Positions 11,468 through 21,520 of a stretch of 64,000 bases of DNA are shown in pieces; within the stretch, counting starts at the first letter, position 1; each line of letters begins with the position of its first letter. Made by a program: the position numbers and the translations under genes. The notes under the pieces are model-generated. The model saw nothing but the letters and a program-made list of their open reading frames with translations. It was not told the origin of the DNA and did not search any database. Source of the DNA: Merluccius polli (Eukaryota; Chordata; Actinopteri; Gadiformes; Merlucciidae); assembly GCA_030340625.1 (NCBI GenBank), contig JAOPHQ010002849.1, positions 170,001 to 234,000 of the forward strand, read 5' to 3'.

Positions 11468-12371
11468 TTATGACTGCAGGGGGGAGGGGCACTGTTTCCT
11501 AAAATCAATTAACATTTCCTTTGTCTTAATCACATTTATGTTTAAAAAGGAGTCATTGCACCATGTGCTGAAATCACTCACCACTGACCCATGGTCAATG
11601 TCATTGTCCTTAAATAAAGAGACAATGACAGAGTCGTCTGCAAATTTCAGCACATGTCTCATGGTGAGATTGAAATTCATTAGTGTATAAAACAAACAGG
11701 AGTGGAGAGAGGACACACCCCTGGGGTGATCCAGTGGAAGACAATAGGGCATCAGAGAAAACATTAACTTTCACCCTTTGAGATCTGGAAGTTAAAAAGT
11801 CAACCAGCCATGCTATTAGCCCTGAATTCATGTTGTGAATCTTTGCAAGCCTATCTGCTAAAATATGAGGTTGTATACAATTAAAAGCCGAAGAGAAATC
11901 AACAAAAATGAGTCTTGCAAAGTTCTTAGCCCCATCCATGTGATTTAAAACCGTGTTAAGGAGACACCCTGTGGGCGCCCAGATAGCTCAGTGGGTAGAG
12001 CTGGCCGCCCGGGTTCGAATCCGACCTGCGGCCCTTTGCTGCGTGTCATCCCCTCTCTCTCTGCCCCCCCTTCCTGTCTATCTCCAGCTGTCCTATAATA
12101 AAGGCAATAAAAGCCCCAAAAAAAATTATTTAAAAAAAAGAAGACACCCTGTGGCATCCTCAACACCCCACCCTGCCCTATAGGCAAACTGAAGGGGGTC
12201 AAATCTATCCTGCGTGATACGTAGCACTTCTTGTTTAACAATCTTCTCAAATACTTTCATAATGAGTGACGTTAGGGCCACGGAACTATAGTCATTAAGT
12301 GACTTAGGTGCTTTGGTCTTAGGTACAGGCACAATAACTGACTCTTTCCAGAGATCTGGGACCTGATGCAA
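11468..12371 (-). pseudogene. LINE reverse transcriptase (interrupted by a SINE)
   Basis: Upstream of the SINE the frame carries L-W-K-E-S-V-I-V-P-V-P-K and D-P-L-Q-F-A-Y-R-A-G. Downstream it resumes with F-V-D-F-S-S-A-F-N, G-S-P-Q-G-C-V-L-S-P-L-L-F and K-F-A-D-D-S, where the catalytic FADD is intact. A frameshift between 11610 and 11764 separates the last two blocks. The order and spacing fit one RT domain. It is dead because of the SINE and indels. Confidence 0.85.
11975..12141 (+). mobile_element. tRNA-derived SINE
   Basis: The head is tRNA-like: AGATAGCTCAGTGGGTAGAG (A-box region, about 11981-12000) and GGTTCGAATCC (B box, about 12012-12022), the two internal RNA polymerase III promoter elements. 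A C/T-rich body and an A-rich tail follow. Flanks 11962-11974 and 12142-12154 are both AGACACCCTGTGG, a 13-bp target duplication. It was inserted into the RT gene of the minus-strand LINE. The SINE family is not named here. Confidence 0.93.
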
Positions 12372-12485
12372 TTGAAAATAATAATATAAAAAAATAAAAA
12401 TAAAGGAAAAAATATCAGACTGGCTCTGCGCAGCTTTTAATGAGCCTACCCCCTATCCTATCAGGACCAGGACTCTTCCTTTCCT

Positions 12486-12809
12486 TCACTCCTCTATGGA
12501 ATTTACAAACTTGTTGTCAACAACAATGCCAGTCTCATATTGTTGCTCTGTGCACATATTACTGTACTCAGATAGTTCTTTAGAGAAGTCATAAGTATTA
12601 AATCGATTATAGAAGATGTTTAATTTATTAGCCAATTCCGGGTCGGACTTGCCATTTAGAGATACAGGAGTTTTTTTGGACTGTAAGCTCATCATACATT
12701 TCACCCCATCCCAGGCTGGGTGTGACTTGCCACTGCTTAGGAGAGATTCAACCTTGTATTTGTAATATAGTTTAGCTAATTTAAGTTCTCTCCTTACTTG
12801 CGTGTGCAA
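12486..12809 (-). pseudogene. LINE linker between endonuclease and RT
   Basis: Minus-strand frame with L-A-K-L-Y-Y-K-Y-K-V-E, H-P-A-W-D-G-V-K and a basic, unstructured stretch. It lies immediately upstream of the RT fragment at 12371 and downstream (in element orientation) of the endonuclease. This fits the inter-domain region of CR1/Rex1-like ORF2. A stop and frame change lie between 12371 and 12486. Confidence 0.6.
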
Positions 12810-12929
12810 CTCCTTACAAAGAGTAACATCCCCCTGCTGGAAACTGATGTTTCTCTGGTTAATGATATTTTTTAACCGATTTGGACACCCACGGTTTGTT
12901 ATTAGGAAAAATAGAAATACCTTTCATGG

Positions 12930-13420
12930 GAATTATCAAGTTTTCACAAAATGTGATATATGCGGAAACAGTCCCAGTCAGTTCATTCAAGAATGGACAT
13001 GCATTTTGAAACAACTCCCAGGGCTACCTAATGACGACAGAGTTGCGACGGTTCCGTGTTAGAGGGAAACTATGGCTGCTGCTGCTGGCGAACAGTTGTC
13101 TTTCGACTCGGCTTTGGCCGCGACTATTCAAGACTTGAAGTTAACATTTTATTTCACTATTCTTCCACAATCCACCATACGGAGCACTTCCCCATGGACT
13201 AATTTCCGTCGCTCTGACTACGTCACCTTCTTCGTTGCTCTGATTGGTTGTAGCGCTATCCTATTGCGTGCAGAGGGAACTTGAAAGACAACCGTTTATC
13301 CCGCCCACACTGCCAATGGAGCAGTGCCAGACCCTACATCTTTCTGATGTGGGTCTGGCTTGCCAGGCTAGCAATGCTCTGCAGCTTTTGTACAGTTTTA
13401 ACCATCATCCGAGTTGCTGT
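12930..13420. mobile_element. Unclassified insertion inside the minus LINE
   Basis: This block separates endonuclease from linker/RT in the minus-strand LINE. Its right edge reads (minus strand) GCTAGCCTGGCAAGCCAGAC, a sequence that I associate with a common fish DNA-transposon terminus but cannot name. It contains a G/C-rich centre and no convincing ORF. Limits are inferred from the break in LINE homology. Confidence 0.4.
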
Positions 13421-13433
13421 GTCAGCATTTGCT

Positions 13434-14112
13434 CTAGGGTGGATATATACAAACAACAGTGACAAATATTTGTGGAAATTCCCTTGGCAAATAAAAGGGT
13501 CTTAACGAAACAGACAAGAGTTCGAGGTCGGGGGCACAAACTCTTTCTCGGACTATAACTGTGCCACACCAGTTTTTATTCACATATAAGCACAGACCCC
13601 CTCCGAGTGACTTCCCTGTCGCTATTGGATCTCGGTCAAGACGCAGCGGCGGTCCAAACCCATCGATTTCCAGATCGGGTTCCGAGTCTTGGCCTTTGAG
13701 CCAGGTCTCCGTCAGTGCAATCAGGCAGGCATTCCTGTATTCCGATACGAACCTGACGTTGGCTTGGAGTTCGTCCACCTTGCTGCGGAGGGACTGTACG
13801 TTGGCAAGGATTATCGAAGGAAGAGGGATCCGTCGAATGGCCCTGTCTTTTCAGCCTCTGTCGCACTCCTCCGCGTCTCCCCCTTTTCCTCACCCTTGTT
13901 TGCCTTGATCCCCGGCCTCCCCCGGATGACTCATGGCTAATGATCTCCGCAGGGAGGGTACCTGGGTCCCCGATGATTCCGGTGCCAATGTCTCTGAGTA
14001 ACAATAGGAGCTCCCGGTCATAACGATAGGTGGAATTCGCACAACACTGCCGCAACAAAAGGCATAAAAACCCGATGATGAACAGCCAACCAGTCATTCC
14101 AAGGTGAGCCAT
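13434..14112 (-). pseudogene. LINE ORF start plus endonuclease N-terminal half
   Basis: Two overlapping minus frames are involved. The first begins near 14112 with a hydrophobic leader and R-Y-D-R-E-L-L-L-L. The second (13778-13434) has L-I-A-L-T-E-T-W-L, L-G-G-G-L-C-L-Y-V-N and the start of the GDFN-proximal region, ending V-V-C-I-Y-P-P. TETWL supplies the catalytic glutamate block of an AP endonuclease. A frameshift joins the two frames, so it is not functional. Confidence 0.75.
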
Positions 14113-14493
14113 ATTGCCCTACAAGGAGTTTGAGTACAAATGTGCTAGTAATCACGTACACAAAGTAATCAATTACACGAAGTTAGAAAACAAACAAACT
14201 AACAACAAACATCACACGCGCAACTGTTGCTGCATGTCGCCATTAGACAGCGCCATCTGCTGAGCTGTTTTCATGAATACCCAAATTGTGTATTTGCTAT
14301 TTGTCCTGTATCATACAAACACTTATGTATGGTATTGTGTGTTTGCTATTTGTCCTGTTTGTGTTCTGTTTGTCCTTACTCTGACACTATCGTATCTCTA
14401 TCTTGGATGTCTCTATCTCTTTCTTGGCTGCTGCTGTGCTGTAACAAACGCATTTCCCCCCCGGGGATCAGTAAAGTGCTATCAATCAATCAA

Positions 14494-14986
14494 ACATCAT
14501 TACAATCGCTTTTGCCTGTTCCCATTCAATATAAAATTATGCCAATTTCACTTTGCCTCCTCAGTGAACATGCTTCTTTCTTTCTTATTTCCAAAGTATT
14601 GATAATTTATTTCGCGTAGATTTCCAAACAAATGCGCGTCTTGTGTTGTTTGTGGATGCTAGGCTCTGATCCGGTTTGTCTTTGCAACAGCGGCACAAAA
14701 ATAATACCACTTTGAAACGCTTGGGTGGGAAAAGTTGTCTATAGCCACTATATGTTATGCTATCATGTATTATTACAAATGGAAAGAGTAACTGAAACTA
14801 TAATCAAAGAGACTATTTTTTTATAACCTACAGTGACAATTTTATTTGTTTAAATAGGTCTGGCACTGTTCGGACTGGTACCTTTTCAAAGAATCAGTGT
14901 TGGCATGGCATTTCTATAAAAAAGGGTTAGGGAAAAAAAGGATTGTTTGCGGAACTGCCATCGTTTTACAGGAATCGAAATCGAAC
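14494..14986. mobile_element. Right half of the split hAT-like element
   Basis: It continues the element whose left half is at 7911-8561 and matches 55150-55745 of the full-length copy. It breaks off after CGAAATCGAACCGG, about 40 bp short of the expected terminus, where LTR-retrotransposon-like sequence begins. Confidence 0.75.
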
Positions 14987-14989
14987 CGG

Positions 14990-15650
14990 GTTAGCAGAGG
15001 TTAGCATGGTTGTTAGCTGCTCTGTAACACAAGCTAGCTCTGCAGCTAAGGACTCGGTGGCTGGGGGCGGGCAACAGTGAACCTGAATGAGCGTTAGCTC
15101 CAGGTTTGCCCTCAGGGACTTCAGGTTGGTGGTTTCGCTGGCCCGGAGCATGAAAACCTGGAGGTTTTGTAGCCTCTCCTCGACCCCGTCCGCAGGGTCC
15201 ATGTTGGTAGCAGACTGAGTGGCAGGCTGACATGGTGCCCGCTGGGCTGGAGCAGCAGGCCAGGTCGCCACCGGCACGGTGAGGACCGGCGCTTGGGCTG
15301 GCCCAGATGGAGCCGGCACCGGGATCCCACAGCCCGAGACCGGAGACTGCCGGAATGCAGGTGGTGGCGTGCGCGGCTGTGGGGATGCAGGCGACGAGCC
15401 AGTGCCTGTCTGGCGAAACAGTGGCAGATTGTCCCATGTATATACCAGGCAGTCGTGGCTCCTTGGGGACTGAGGACCGTCGGGAACCAGCTGGACACGC
15501 CCGGGATCTGGTGGGTGCAGAGGCAACATAGCCCAGGGAAACGCAGGGCTTCAAGGCTTGGCTGGCAAATCGAGGTCCCCCCAGTGCCAGACGGGTTCCC
15601 GAGAAGGCACTTTTCTCTGCTGGGTCCAAGTTAGGCTGCGTCATTCTGTT
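14990..15650 (-). pseudogene. Gypsy-like gag start, degenerate
   Basis: Reading the minus strand from about 15650, the frame opens with M-T-Q-P-N-L-D-P-A-E. It later has M-D-P-A-D-G-V-E-E-R-L-Q-N-L-Q and a leucine/alanine-rich helical segment, L-R-A-S-E-T-T-N-L-K-S-L-R-A-N. This resembles the start of gag in some fish Gypsy elements. Several frame changes exist and nothing of pol follows. The family assignment is tentative. Confidence 0.45.
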
Positions 15651-15890
15651 ATGTACTTTATGCAGATGCAAATGCAGAGATGGCAGGAACAGGAAACTTA
15701 ACTTACAATAACTCGGGAGTACAGGACACACTAACACAATACGGACAAACAGGAACAATGACTTGACAAAGACGGAACAGAAAACCAAAAATACAAACAG
15801 AACTAACAAGGGAATGGGGAACAGGTTAAACACAGAGGGAGCAGCTGGACTGGGGAACACACACAAGGGCAGGACAGGGCTGATTAGGGA
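15651..15890 (-). mobile_element. Probable LTR fragment adjoining the gag relic
   Basis: The pyrimidine/T-rich minus-strand sequence leads directly into the gag-like start, with motifs such as TTGTTAGTTCTGTTTGTATT, as expected for the 3' part of a 5' LTR. The opposite boundary and target duplication were not found. Confidence 0.4.
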
Positions 15891-16122
15891 CAGGTGAGTT
15901 TCTAATATGACAATGCATGCACTCAGGCATCATATCAAGTCATCTCACAAATGATCTATAGTCTGATGGCAGATGAGCTCAAATCTGGGTGAATGTGGCG
16001 TTTCACTTTCTTTCGCTGTTCTAAATCAAAAACATATGTTAGCACAATATATGTAGTATAATTTGCAGATCATATAATTTGCAGATCATAACAATCTAAA
16101 ATAAGATAATACATATCTAAAT
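15891..16122. other. No gene seen
   Basis: Unique-looking spacer. A 13-bp direct duplication (GCAGATCATA plus flanks) occurs at about 16064-16092. Confidence 0.5.
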
Positions 16123-16781
16123 CAGGGCTCTGAACCGGTTCAAGGAACGAAAACGAAAACCGAAAACAAACGGAATTTTACGAGGAACGGAAACAGAAAC
16201 GTTATTCTGAAATCCCCAAAACCGGTTAATAACGTTTTTTTTTGGAAATTGGAAGTTGTTGGAGAGACTTGGGTATTTGTCAGCAACATAGAAAATACAA
16301 CATATTCGCTTATGGCGGGGTTAGAAATTATTGAGCGAGCCTCTATATCTGAAGATCTCCATGGAATATGGATAAAACTTACAACCAGGTAAGGAGTTTA
16401 TTTCTAGCCCACTTATCCAGAAATGATTTTGATACAAAATAATATTTATCAAAGAATATAGGCTACAGTCAGCAGCAGTCTGCCTGGTATGTGAGATGGA
16501 TATCACGAATATTTTTGGATGATTTTTGCACATTTAGACTACTGTCCAGTGCATTTCTGCCAGGTAGGTGTCGCTGTTGCGGTAAGCATCGACTCATTTC
16601 CGGTCTACCTCTTGCTCTGTGTACACTGTTTGGTGTTGTAGCTGTCGGTGAACGCTAAATATACATTTGTTTTACTCGTTAAAGCGGTTATTTACTCGCT
16701 TAAACATTTAAACTTAAAATAGCGACAAGTCACTATTTTAAGTCTTTACACGCTAGTTACATTAAGCATTAGCAGTTAGCG

Positions 16782-17633
16782 ATGGCTTCTCCCTCTTCCT
16801 CTGCTCCTCTGTCCTGCTCAGTGTGCCAAATGTTTAGTTACTCCTCCACCTCTTTTAGTGATAATGGTACCTGTATTAAATGTAGTTTATTTAGTGCGCT
16901 GGAGGTGAGGATTAGTGACTTAGAGGCCCGGTACCGCACCACACCGTCTCCGGTAGTCTGTGCTGGCCGGCCGGCGGTAGCCCTAGTTAGCCGTCCCCCG
17001 GTAGACCCCGAGCAGCCGGGAAGCCACGGAGAGTGGGTGACTGTCCGGGGGAAGCGTAGCGGCAACCCACTGAAGCCCACGGCTCACCACCAGCCCATTC
17101 ACGTTTCTAATACGTTTTCCCCACTCAGCGACGCACCCGCTGAGGAGCAGACTCTGGTTATTGGCTCTTCTATAGTCAGAAACGTGAAGTTAGCGAAGCC
17201 AGCGGCCATAGTCAAATGTATCCCTGGGGCCAGAGCGGGCGACGTTGAATCCTATTTAAAACTGCTGGCTAAAGACAAACGTAAATATCATAAGATTGTT
17301 ATTCACGTCGGCGGTAATGACTCCCGATTACGCCAATCGGAGGTCACTAAAATTAATGTGGAATCGGTGTGTAGATACGCCAAAACAATGTCGGACACCG
17401 TAGTTTTCTCTGGACCCCTGCCCAATGTGACCAGTGACGTCATGTATAGCCGCATGGCGTCCTTCCACCGCTGGCTGTCCAGGTGGTGTCCAGCAAACCA
17501 TGTGGGCTTCATTGATAATTGGCAGCCTTTTTGGGGAAAACCTGGTTTGATTGGGAGAGACGGCATCCATCCCACGTTGGATGGAGCGGCTCTCTTATCC
17601 AGGAATATGATGCAGTTTATTTCTAAAACCTGA
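16782..17633 (+). CDS. L2 ORF1: CCCC finger plus SGNH-esterase domain
   Basis: The 283-residue protein has two parts. Residues 12-34 carry C-x2-C-x15-C-x2-C, a small metal-binding-like module. Residues about 124-280 form an SGNH/GDSL hydrolase-like domain: V-I-G-S-S-I-V (nucleophile serine near 129-130), H-V-G-G-N-D (block III asparagine 179) and R-D-G-I-H-P-T (Asp 260/His 263). Esterase-type ORF1 proteins are known from CR1 and L2 LINEs, where they probably bind RNA and associate with membranes or the RNP; the substrate is unknown. The start was chosen as the first ATG after the leader. ORF2 follows 96 bp downstream. All catalytic positions appear intact. Confidence 0.88.
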   Translation: MASPSSSAPLSCSVCQMFSYSSTSFSDNGTCIKCSLFSALEVRISDLEARYRTTPSPVVCAGRPAVALVSRPPVDPEQPGSHGEWVTVRGKRSGNPLKPTAHHQPIHVSNTFSPLSDAPAEEQTLVIGSSIVRNVKLAKPAAIVKCIPGARAGDVESYLKLLAKDKRKYHKIVIHVGGNDSRLRQSEVTKINVESVCRYAKTMSDTVVFSGPLPNVTSDVMYSRMASFHRWLSRWCPANHVGFIDNWQPFWGKPGLIGRDGIHPTLDGAALLSRNMMQFISKT

Positions 17634-17729
17634 CAGTCCAGAGTTGGGACCAGGAAGCAGAGTTGCTGTTTAACACACTTCTCTGCGCTTCCTCTAGTAC
17701 AGTCCCCCACCCACAACCCCATAGAGACT

Positions 17730-20723
17730 GTGTCTGTCCCCCGACTGCCTACATTATGTAAAGAAATAAAAACAAGAGAAGTTAACCATGAAAACCTAAT
17801 AAAAATTAAAACCAACTCCTCAGTAGCACAAAATAAAATAATTAAATGTGGACTGTTAAATATCAGGTCTCTGTCATCCAAAGCTGTTCTAGTGAATGAA
17901 TTAATATCAGATTATGATATTGATTTGCTTTGTCTTACTGAGACCTGGTTGTCCCATGAGGATTATGTTAGCCTAAATGAATCCACCCCCCCCAGTCATA
18001 TTAATACTCACATTCCCCGAGGCGCAGGCCGAGGAGGTGGAGTAGCAGCTATATATGATTTGAGGGTTTTAATGGACCCTAAACCAAAACTAAATTATAA
18101 TTCATTTGAAAGCATTATTCTTAGTCTTTCTCACCCAAACTGGAAAACACTGCAGCCAGTCCTATTTGTTATAGTGTACCGCGCCCCTGGACCGTACTCT
18201 GATTTTATATCTGAATTCTCAGAGTTTCTATCAAGTTTAGTTCTTAAATCAGATAAAGTAATTATTGTAGGTGATTTTAATGTCCATGTGGATGTTACAA
18301 ATGACAGCCTTAGTAACGCATTTACCTCATTAATAGACTCAATTGGCTTCTGTCAGAGTGTGAATAAACCAACCCATTGTTTTAATCACACTCTTGACCT
18401 TGTTCTATCATATGGCATGGATATTGAACATTTAATAGTTTTTCCACATAATCCTCTCCTATCTGATCATTATTTAATAACTTTTGAATTTCTATTATTT
18501 GACTATAAGCCATTAAGCAAAACGTCCTACAGCAGATGTCTATCTGACAGTGCTGTAGCTAAATTTAAGGAGGAGATTGCATCAGTGTTTAATTCAATGC
18601 CATATCTGAATATAACGGAGTCCTATATTAACTTTAGTCACTCCCAAATTGATAATCTTGTTAATAGTGCTGCAGGCTCTCTACAATCAACATTAGATTC
18701 TATCGCTCCTAGAAAACAGAAAATAATAAAACATAGGAAACTAGCACCGTGGTATAACCAACAAACTCGTCAATTAAAACAAGAAACAAGGAAATCAGAA
18801 AGGAAATGGCGCGCTTCCAATTTATTAGAAAATCGCTTAATATGGCAAAATAATCTTAAAAATTATAGAAAGGCCCTCCGTAATGCCAGAGGAGCCTTTT
18901 ACTCGGCACTAATAGAAGAAAATAAAAACAACCCCAGGTTCCTCTTCAGCACTGTAGCCAGGCTGACAGAGAGTCACAGCTCTATTGAGCCATGTATCCC
19001 CATCAACTTAAGTAGCAATGACTTCATGAACTTCTTTTATAATAAAATTATTACTATTAGAGAGAAAATTAGTCACCAAATGCCCTCAATAGGTATCGCT
19101 GGCTCTCCAACATCAGACACTTTGACTGGTGCAAACTTAGATGTGTATTTGGAGTGTTTCTCTGCTGTCAGTCTTCATCAGTTAACTTCTATAATTTCTT
19201 CATCAAAGTCATCAACCTGTCTGTTAGACCCCATCCCAACTAGGCTGCTTAAAGAAATTGTACCCTTAATTGGCACTTCTTTACTGGAAATGATTAATCT
19301 TTCTTTATTATCAGGATATGTACCACAGTCCTTTAAAGTAGCTGTAATTAAACCCCTTCTTAAAAAGCCCACTCTTGACCCAGGGGTTTTAGCCAACTAT
19401 AGACCGATTTCTAATCTCCCCTTTCTGTCTAAAATTCTGGAGAAAGTAGTCGCCAAACAATTGTGTGACTTTCTACACAACAATAGTTTATTCGAGGATT
19501 TCCAGTCAGGATTTAGAGTTCATCATAGCACAGAGACAGCTCTGGTTAAAGTTAATAATGACCTTTTGATTGCTTCTGACAATGGACTTGTCTCTGTACT
19601 TGTATTATTAGATCTTAGTGCTGCCTTTGACACCATTGATCATAGTATTCTTTTACAGAGACTCGAGCATGAAATTGGCATCAAAGGAACCGCACTAAGC
19701 TGGTTTATGTCATATCTATCAGATCGTTCACAGTTTGTACATGTGAATGATGAATCTTCAATAAATACTACAGTTAGTCATGGAGTTCCACAAGGTTCTG
19801 TACTTGGACCAATACTATTTACTATATATATGCTCCCTTTAGGCGATATTATTAGAAATCACTCCATTAACTTTCATTGTTATGCAGATGATACGCAGTT
19901 ATATCTATCGATCAAACCCGATGAAATTAATCAATTATCTAAATTACAAACATGTCTTAAAGACATAAAATCCTGGATGAGCTGCAATTTTCTGATGTTA
20001 AACTCAGAGAAAACCGAAATTCTTGTACTTGGCCCCAAAAACCTTAGAGACTTAATGTCTACAGATATAGCTACTCTAGATGGCATTACATTGGCCTCTA
20101 GCACCACTGTCAGGAATCTTGGAGTTATCTTTGATCAGGATCTGTCATTTAATTCCCACATAAAGCAGACCTCTAGGACTGCCTTTTTTCATTTACGTAA
20201 TATTACAAAAATCAGACGCATCCTATCAAAGACAGACGCAGAAAAACTAATCCATGCATTTGTTACCTCAAGGCTGGATTACTGCAACTCCTTATTATCA
20301 GGTTGTCCTAATAAATCCATTAAGATGCTCCAATTAATTCAAAATGCTGCAGCACGAGTACTGACAGGAACTAGGAAAAGAGATCACATCTCTCCTGTAC
20401 TAGCTTCTCTGCATTGGCTCCCTGTAAAATTTAGAATAGAATTTAAAATCCTCCTCCTCACCTATAAAGCTCTTCATGGGCAGGCCCCTTCATATCTCAA
20501 AGAGCTCATAGTACCCTACTACCCCACTAGAACACTGCGTTCTCTGAATGCAGGGCTACTGGTGGTTCCAATAGTTTCTAAAAGTAGAACCGGAGCCAGA
20601 GCCTTCAGTTACCAAGCTCCTCTTCAGTGGAACCAGCTTCCAGTTGTGGTTCGGGAGGCAGACACCCTCTCCACATTTAAGAGTAGGCTTAAGACGTTCC
20701 TCTTTGATAAAGCTTATAGTTAG
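17730..20723 (+). CDS. L2 ORF2: AP endonuclease and reverse transcriptase
   Basis: The 997-residue polyprotein performs target-primed reverse transcription. The endonuclease (about residues 40-265) has G-L-L-N-I-R-S-L, the glutamate block L-T-E-T-W-L, V-G-D-F-N-V-H and the SDH block (about 245). The RT (about 530-790) has L-L-D-L-S-A-A-F-D-T-I, G-V-P-Q-G-S-V-L-G-P-I-L-F and H-C-Y-A-D-D (YADD at about 718). A C-terminal domain follows with N-A-A-A-R-V-L-T and H-W-L-P-V motifs typical of L2/CR1. No frameshift or stop is seen, and the length fits the family. The exact start is uncertain; an alternative is a few codons downstream. The nearest clade by motif style is L2 (Maui/UnaL2-like). Confidence 0.92.
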   Translation: MSVPRLPTLCKEIKTREVNHENLIKIKTNSSVAQNKIIKCGLLNIRSLSSKAVLVNELISDYDIDLLCLTETWLSHEDYVSLNESTPPSHINTHIPRGAGRGGGVAAIYDLRVLMDPKPKLNYNSFESIILSLSHPNWKTLQPVLFVIVYRAPGPYSDFISEFSEFLSSLVLKSDKVIIVGDFNVHVDVTNDSLSNAFTSLIDSIGFCQSVNKPTHCFNHTLDLVLSYGMDIEHLIVFPHNPLLSDHYLITFEFLLFDYKPLSKTSYSRCLSDSAVAKFKEEIASVFNSMPYLNITESYINFSHSQIDNLVNSAAGSLQSTLDSIAPRKQKIIKHRKLAPWYNQQTRQLKQETRKSERKWRASNLLENRLIWQNNLKNYRKALRNARGAFYSALIEENKNNPRFLFSTVARLTESHSSIEPCIPINLSSNDFMNFFYNKIITIREKISHQMPSIGIAGSPTSDTLTGANLDVYLECFSAVSLHQLTSIISSSKSSTCLLDPIPTRLLKEIVPLIGTSLLEMINLSLLSGYVPQSFKVAVIKPLLKKPTLDPGVLANYRPISNLPFLSKILEKVVAKQLCDFLHNNSLFEDFQSGFRVHHSTETALVKVNNDLLIASDNGLVSVLVLLDLSAAFDTIDHSILLQRLEHEIGIKGTALSWFMSYLSDRSQFVHVNDESSINTTVSHGVPQGSVLGPILFTIYMLPLGDIIRNHSINFHCYADDTQLYLSIKPDEINQLSKLQTCLKDIKSWMSCNFLMLNSEKTEILVLGPKNLRDLMSTDIATLDGITLASSTTVRNLGVIFDQDLSFNSHIKQTSRTAFFHLRNITKIRRILSKTDAEKLIHAFVTSRLDYCNSLLSGCPNKSIKMLQLIQNAAARVLTGTRKRDHISPVLASLHWLPVKFRIEFKILLLTYKALHGQAPSYLKELIVPYYPTRTLRSLNAGLLVVPIVSKSRTGARAFSYQAPLQWNQLPVVVREADTLSTFKSRLKTFLFDKAYS

Positions 20724-21330
20724 GGCTGGATCAGGTGAGTCCTGAACCATCCCTTAGTTATGCTGCTATAGGCCTAGACTATCGGGGGATTTCCCTTGGT
20801 GCACTGAGTCTCTCTCTCGCTCTCTCTCTCTCTCTGTGTGCACACATTCATGTCCCATTAATGCATGTTACTAACACTTCTTCCCTGGAGTTCTTGTGTT
20901 TTCTCGTCTCGCAGGTTCTCATGGATCCTGGCGGAGCCTCCATGGTCCTGCTTGACTGCCATTGCTAATATCAGTTAGCAGTTATATATAGTTACTGTTG
21001 ATGCTGCTCGCTGTCCCCCATCATTGGTGCTGTCTTCATCATCATGTTCATTAGTGTATTGATGTAGTCTCTCTCTCTCTCTCTCTCACCCCAACTGGTC
21101 AAGGCAGATGACCACCCACCTAGAGCCGAAGGGTCTGTCCAAGGTTTCTGCCTTTTAACAGGCAGTTTTTCCTTGCCCCCGTGCCAAGTGCTTGCTCATG
21201 GTGGTACTGTTGGGTCTCTGTAAATGTTATTAGGAGTTTGGTCTAGACCTGCTCCATTTGAAAAGTGCCCTGAGATAACTTCTGTTATGAATTGGTGCTA
21301 TACAAATAAAATTGAATTGAATTGTGTAAA
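20724..21330 (+). other. L2 3' UTR and tail
   Basis: It includes two CT-rich microsatellites (20811-20836, 21069-21087) and the conserved terminal segment. Near 21270-21300 a small hairpin, ATAAC-TTCT-GTTAT, sits just before AATAAAATTGAATTGAATTG. L2-type RTs are known to recognise a 3' stem-loop, so this is the likely recognition element. Confidence 0.75.
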
Positions 21331-21520
21331 TTAAGGGCAAATACCAATAACTAGGTCTATTGTAAGGTATCGACCACAAAAATAGACTAGGCCCAATAAC
21401 ACTGCCGGAACGTTAAGAACGAACGTTATTTTACGCTCCGAACCGTTTCAGGAACGATATGTTGGTGGCGGAACGCAAGAACGAAAACGTTAAATTTCGT
21501 TTTCAAGCCCTGATATAAAT

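Larger units (their letters stand above)
10750..14260 (-). mobile_element. Minus-strand LINE nested in the plus-strand LINE
   Basis: Read on the minus strand it runs from an N-terminal hydrophobic/YDREL-type start (near 14112) through endonuclease (about 13780-13434) and RT (12809-11468). It ends in a 3' UTR with CCCCACAGGGACATTAAAG (near 10790), a typical 3' end of CR1/Rex1-like fish LINEs. It is interrupted by an unclassified block (12930-13420) and a SINE (11975-12141). The limits are approximate. Confidence 0.7.
8562..14493 (+). mobile_element. 5'-truncated LINE (CR1/Rex1-like), itself interrupted
   Basis: The insertion splits the hAT copy and is flanked by ACATC duplications. It ends in an ATCA repeat tail at about 14480-14493. 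The 5' part encodes pieces of endonuclease and reverse transcriptase (8580-10320). The 3' UTR is interrupted from about 10750 to 14260 by a second LINE in the opposite orientation. Assignment to the Jockey/CR1 superfamily rests on RT motifs; the exact family is not certain. Confidence 0.75.
16560..21330 (+). mobile_element. Near-full-length L2-clade LINE with both ORFs open
   Basis: It consists of a 5' leader (about 16560-16781, left limit uncertain), ORF1 (16782-17633), a 96-bp gap, ORF2 (17730-20723) and a 600-bp 3' UTR. It ends in GAATTGAATTG. Both ORFs are uninterrupted with catalytic motifs in place, which is unusual here and suggests recent insertion. Confidence 0.85.
16123..21512. mobile_element. 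hAT element hosting a nested L2 LINE
   Basis: The left end CAGGGCTCTGAACCGGTTC and right end ...GTTTTCAAGCCCTG form hAT-style inverted termini with repeated GAACG/CGTTC motifs inside. Flanks ATCTAAAT (16115-16122) and ATATAAAT (21513-21520) match at seven of eight positions, as an aged 8-bp target duplication. No hAT transposase is left. The interior from roughly 16560 to 21330 is an L2 element. Confidence 0.85.

Noticed and set aside
11975..12050. Functional tRNA gene
   Set aside because: A and B boxes are present, but the sequence lacks a foldable acceptor stem and runs into a SINE body with flanking duplications.
17303..17881. 192-codon minus ORF overlapping L2 ORF1
   Set aside because: Antisense shadow of the esterase-type ORF1, with no independent domain.
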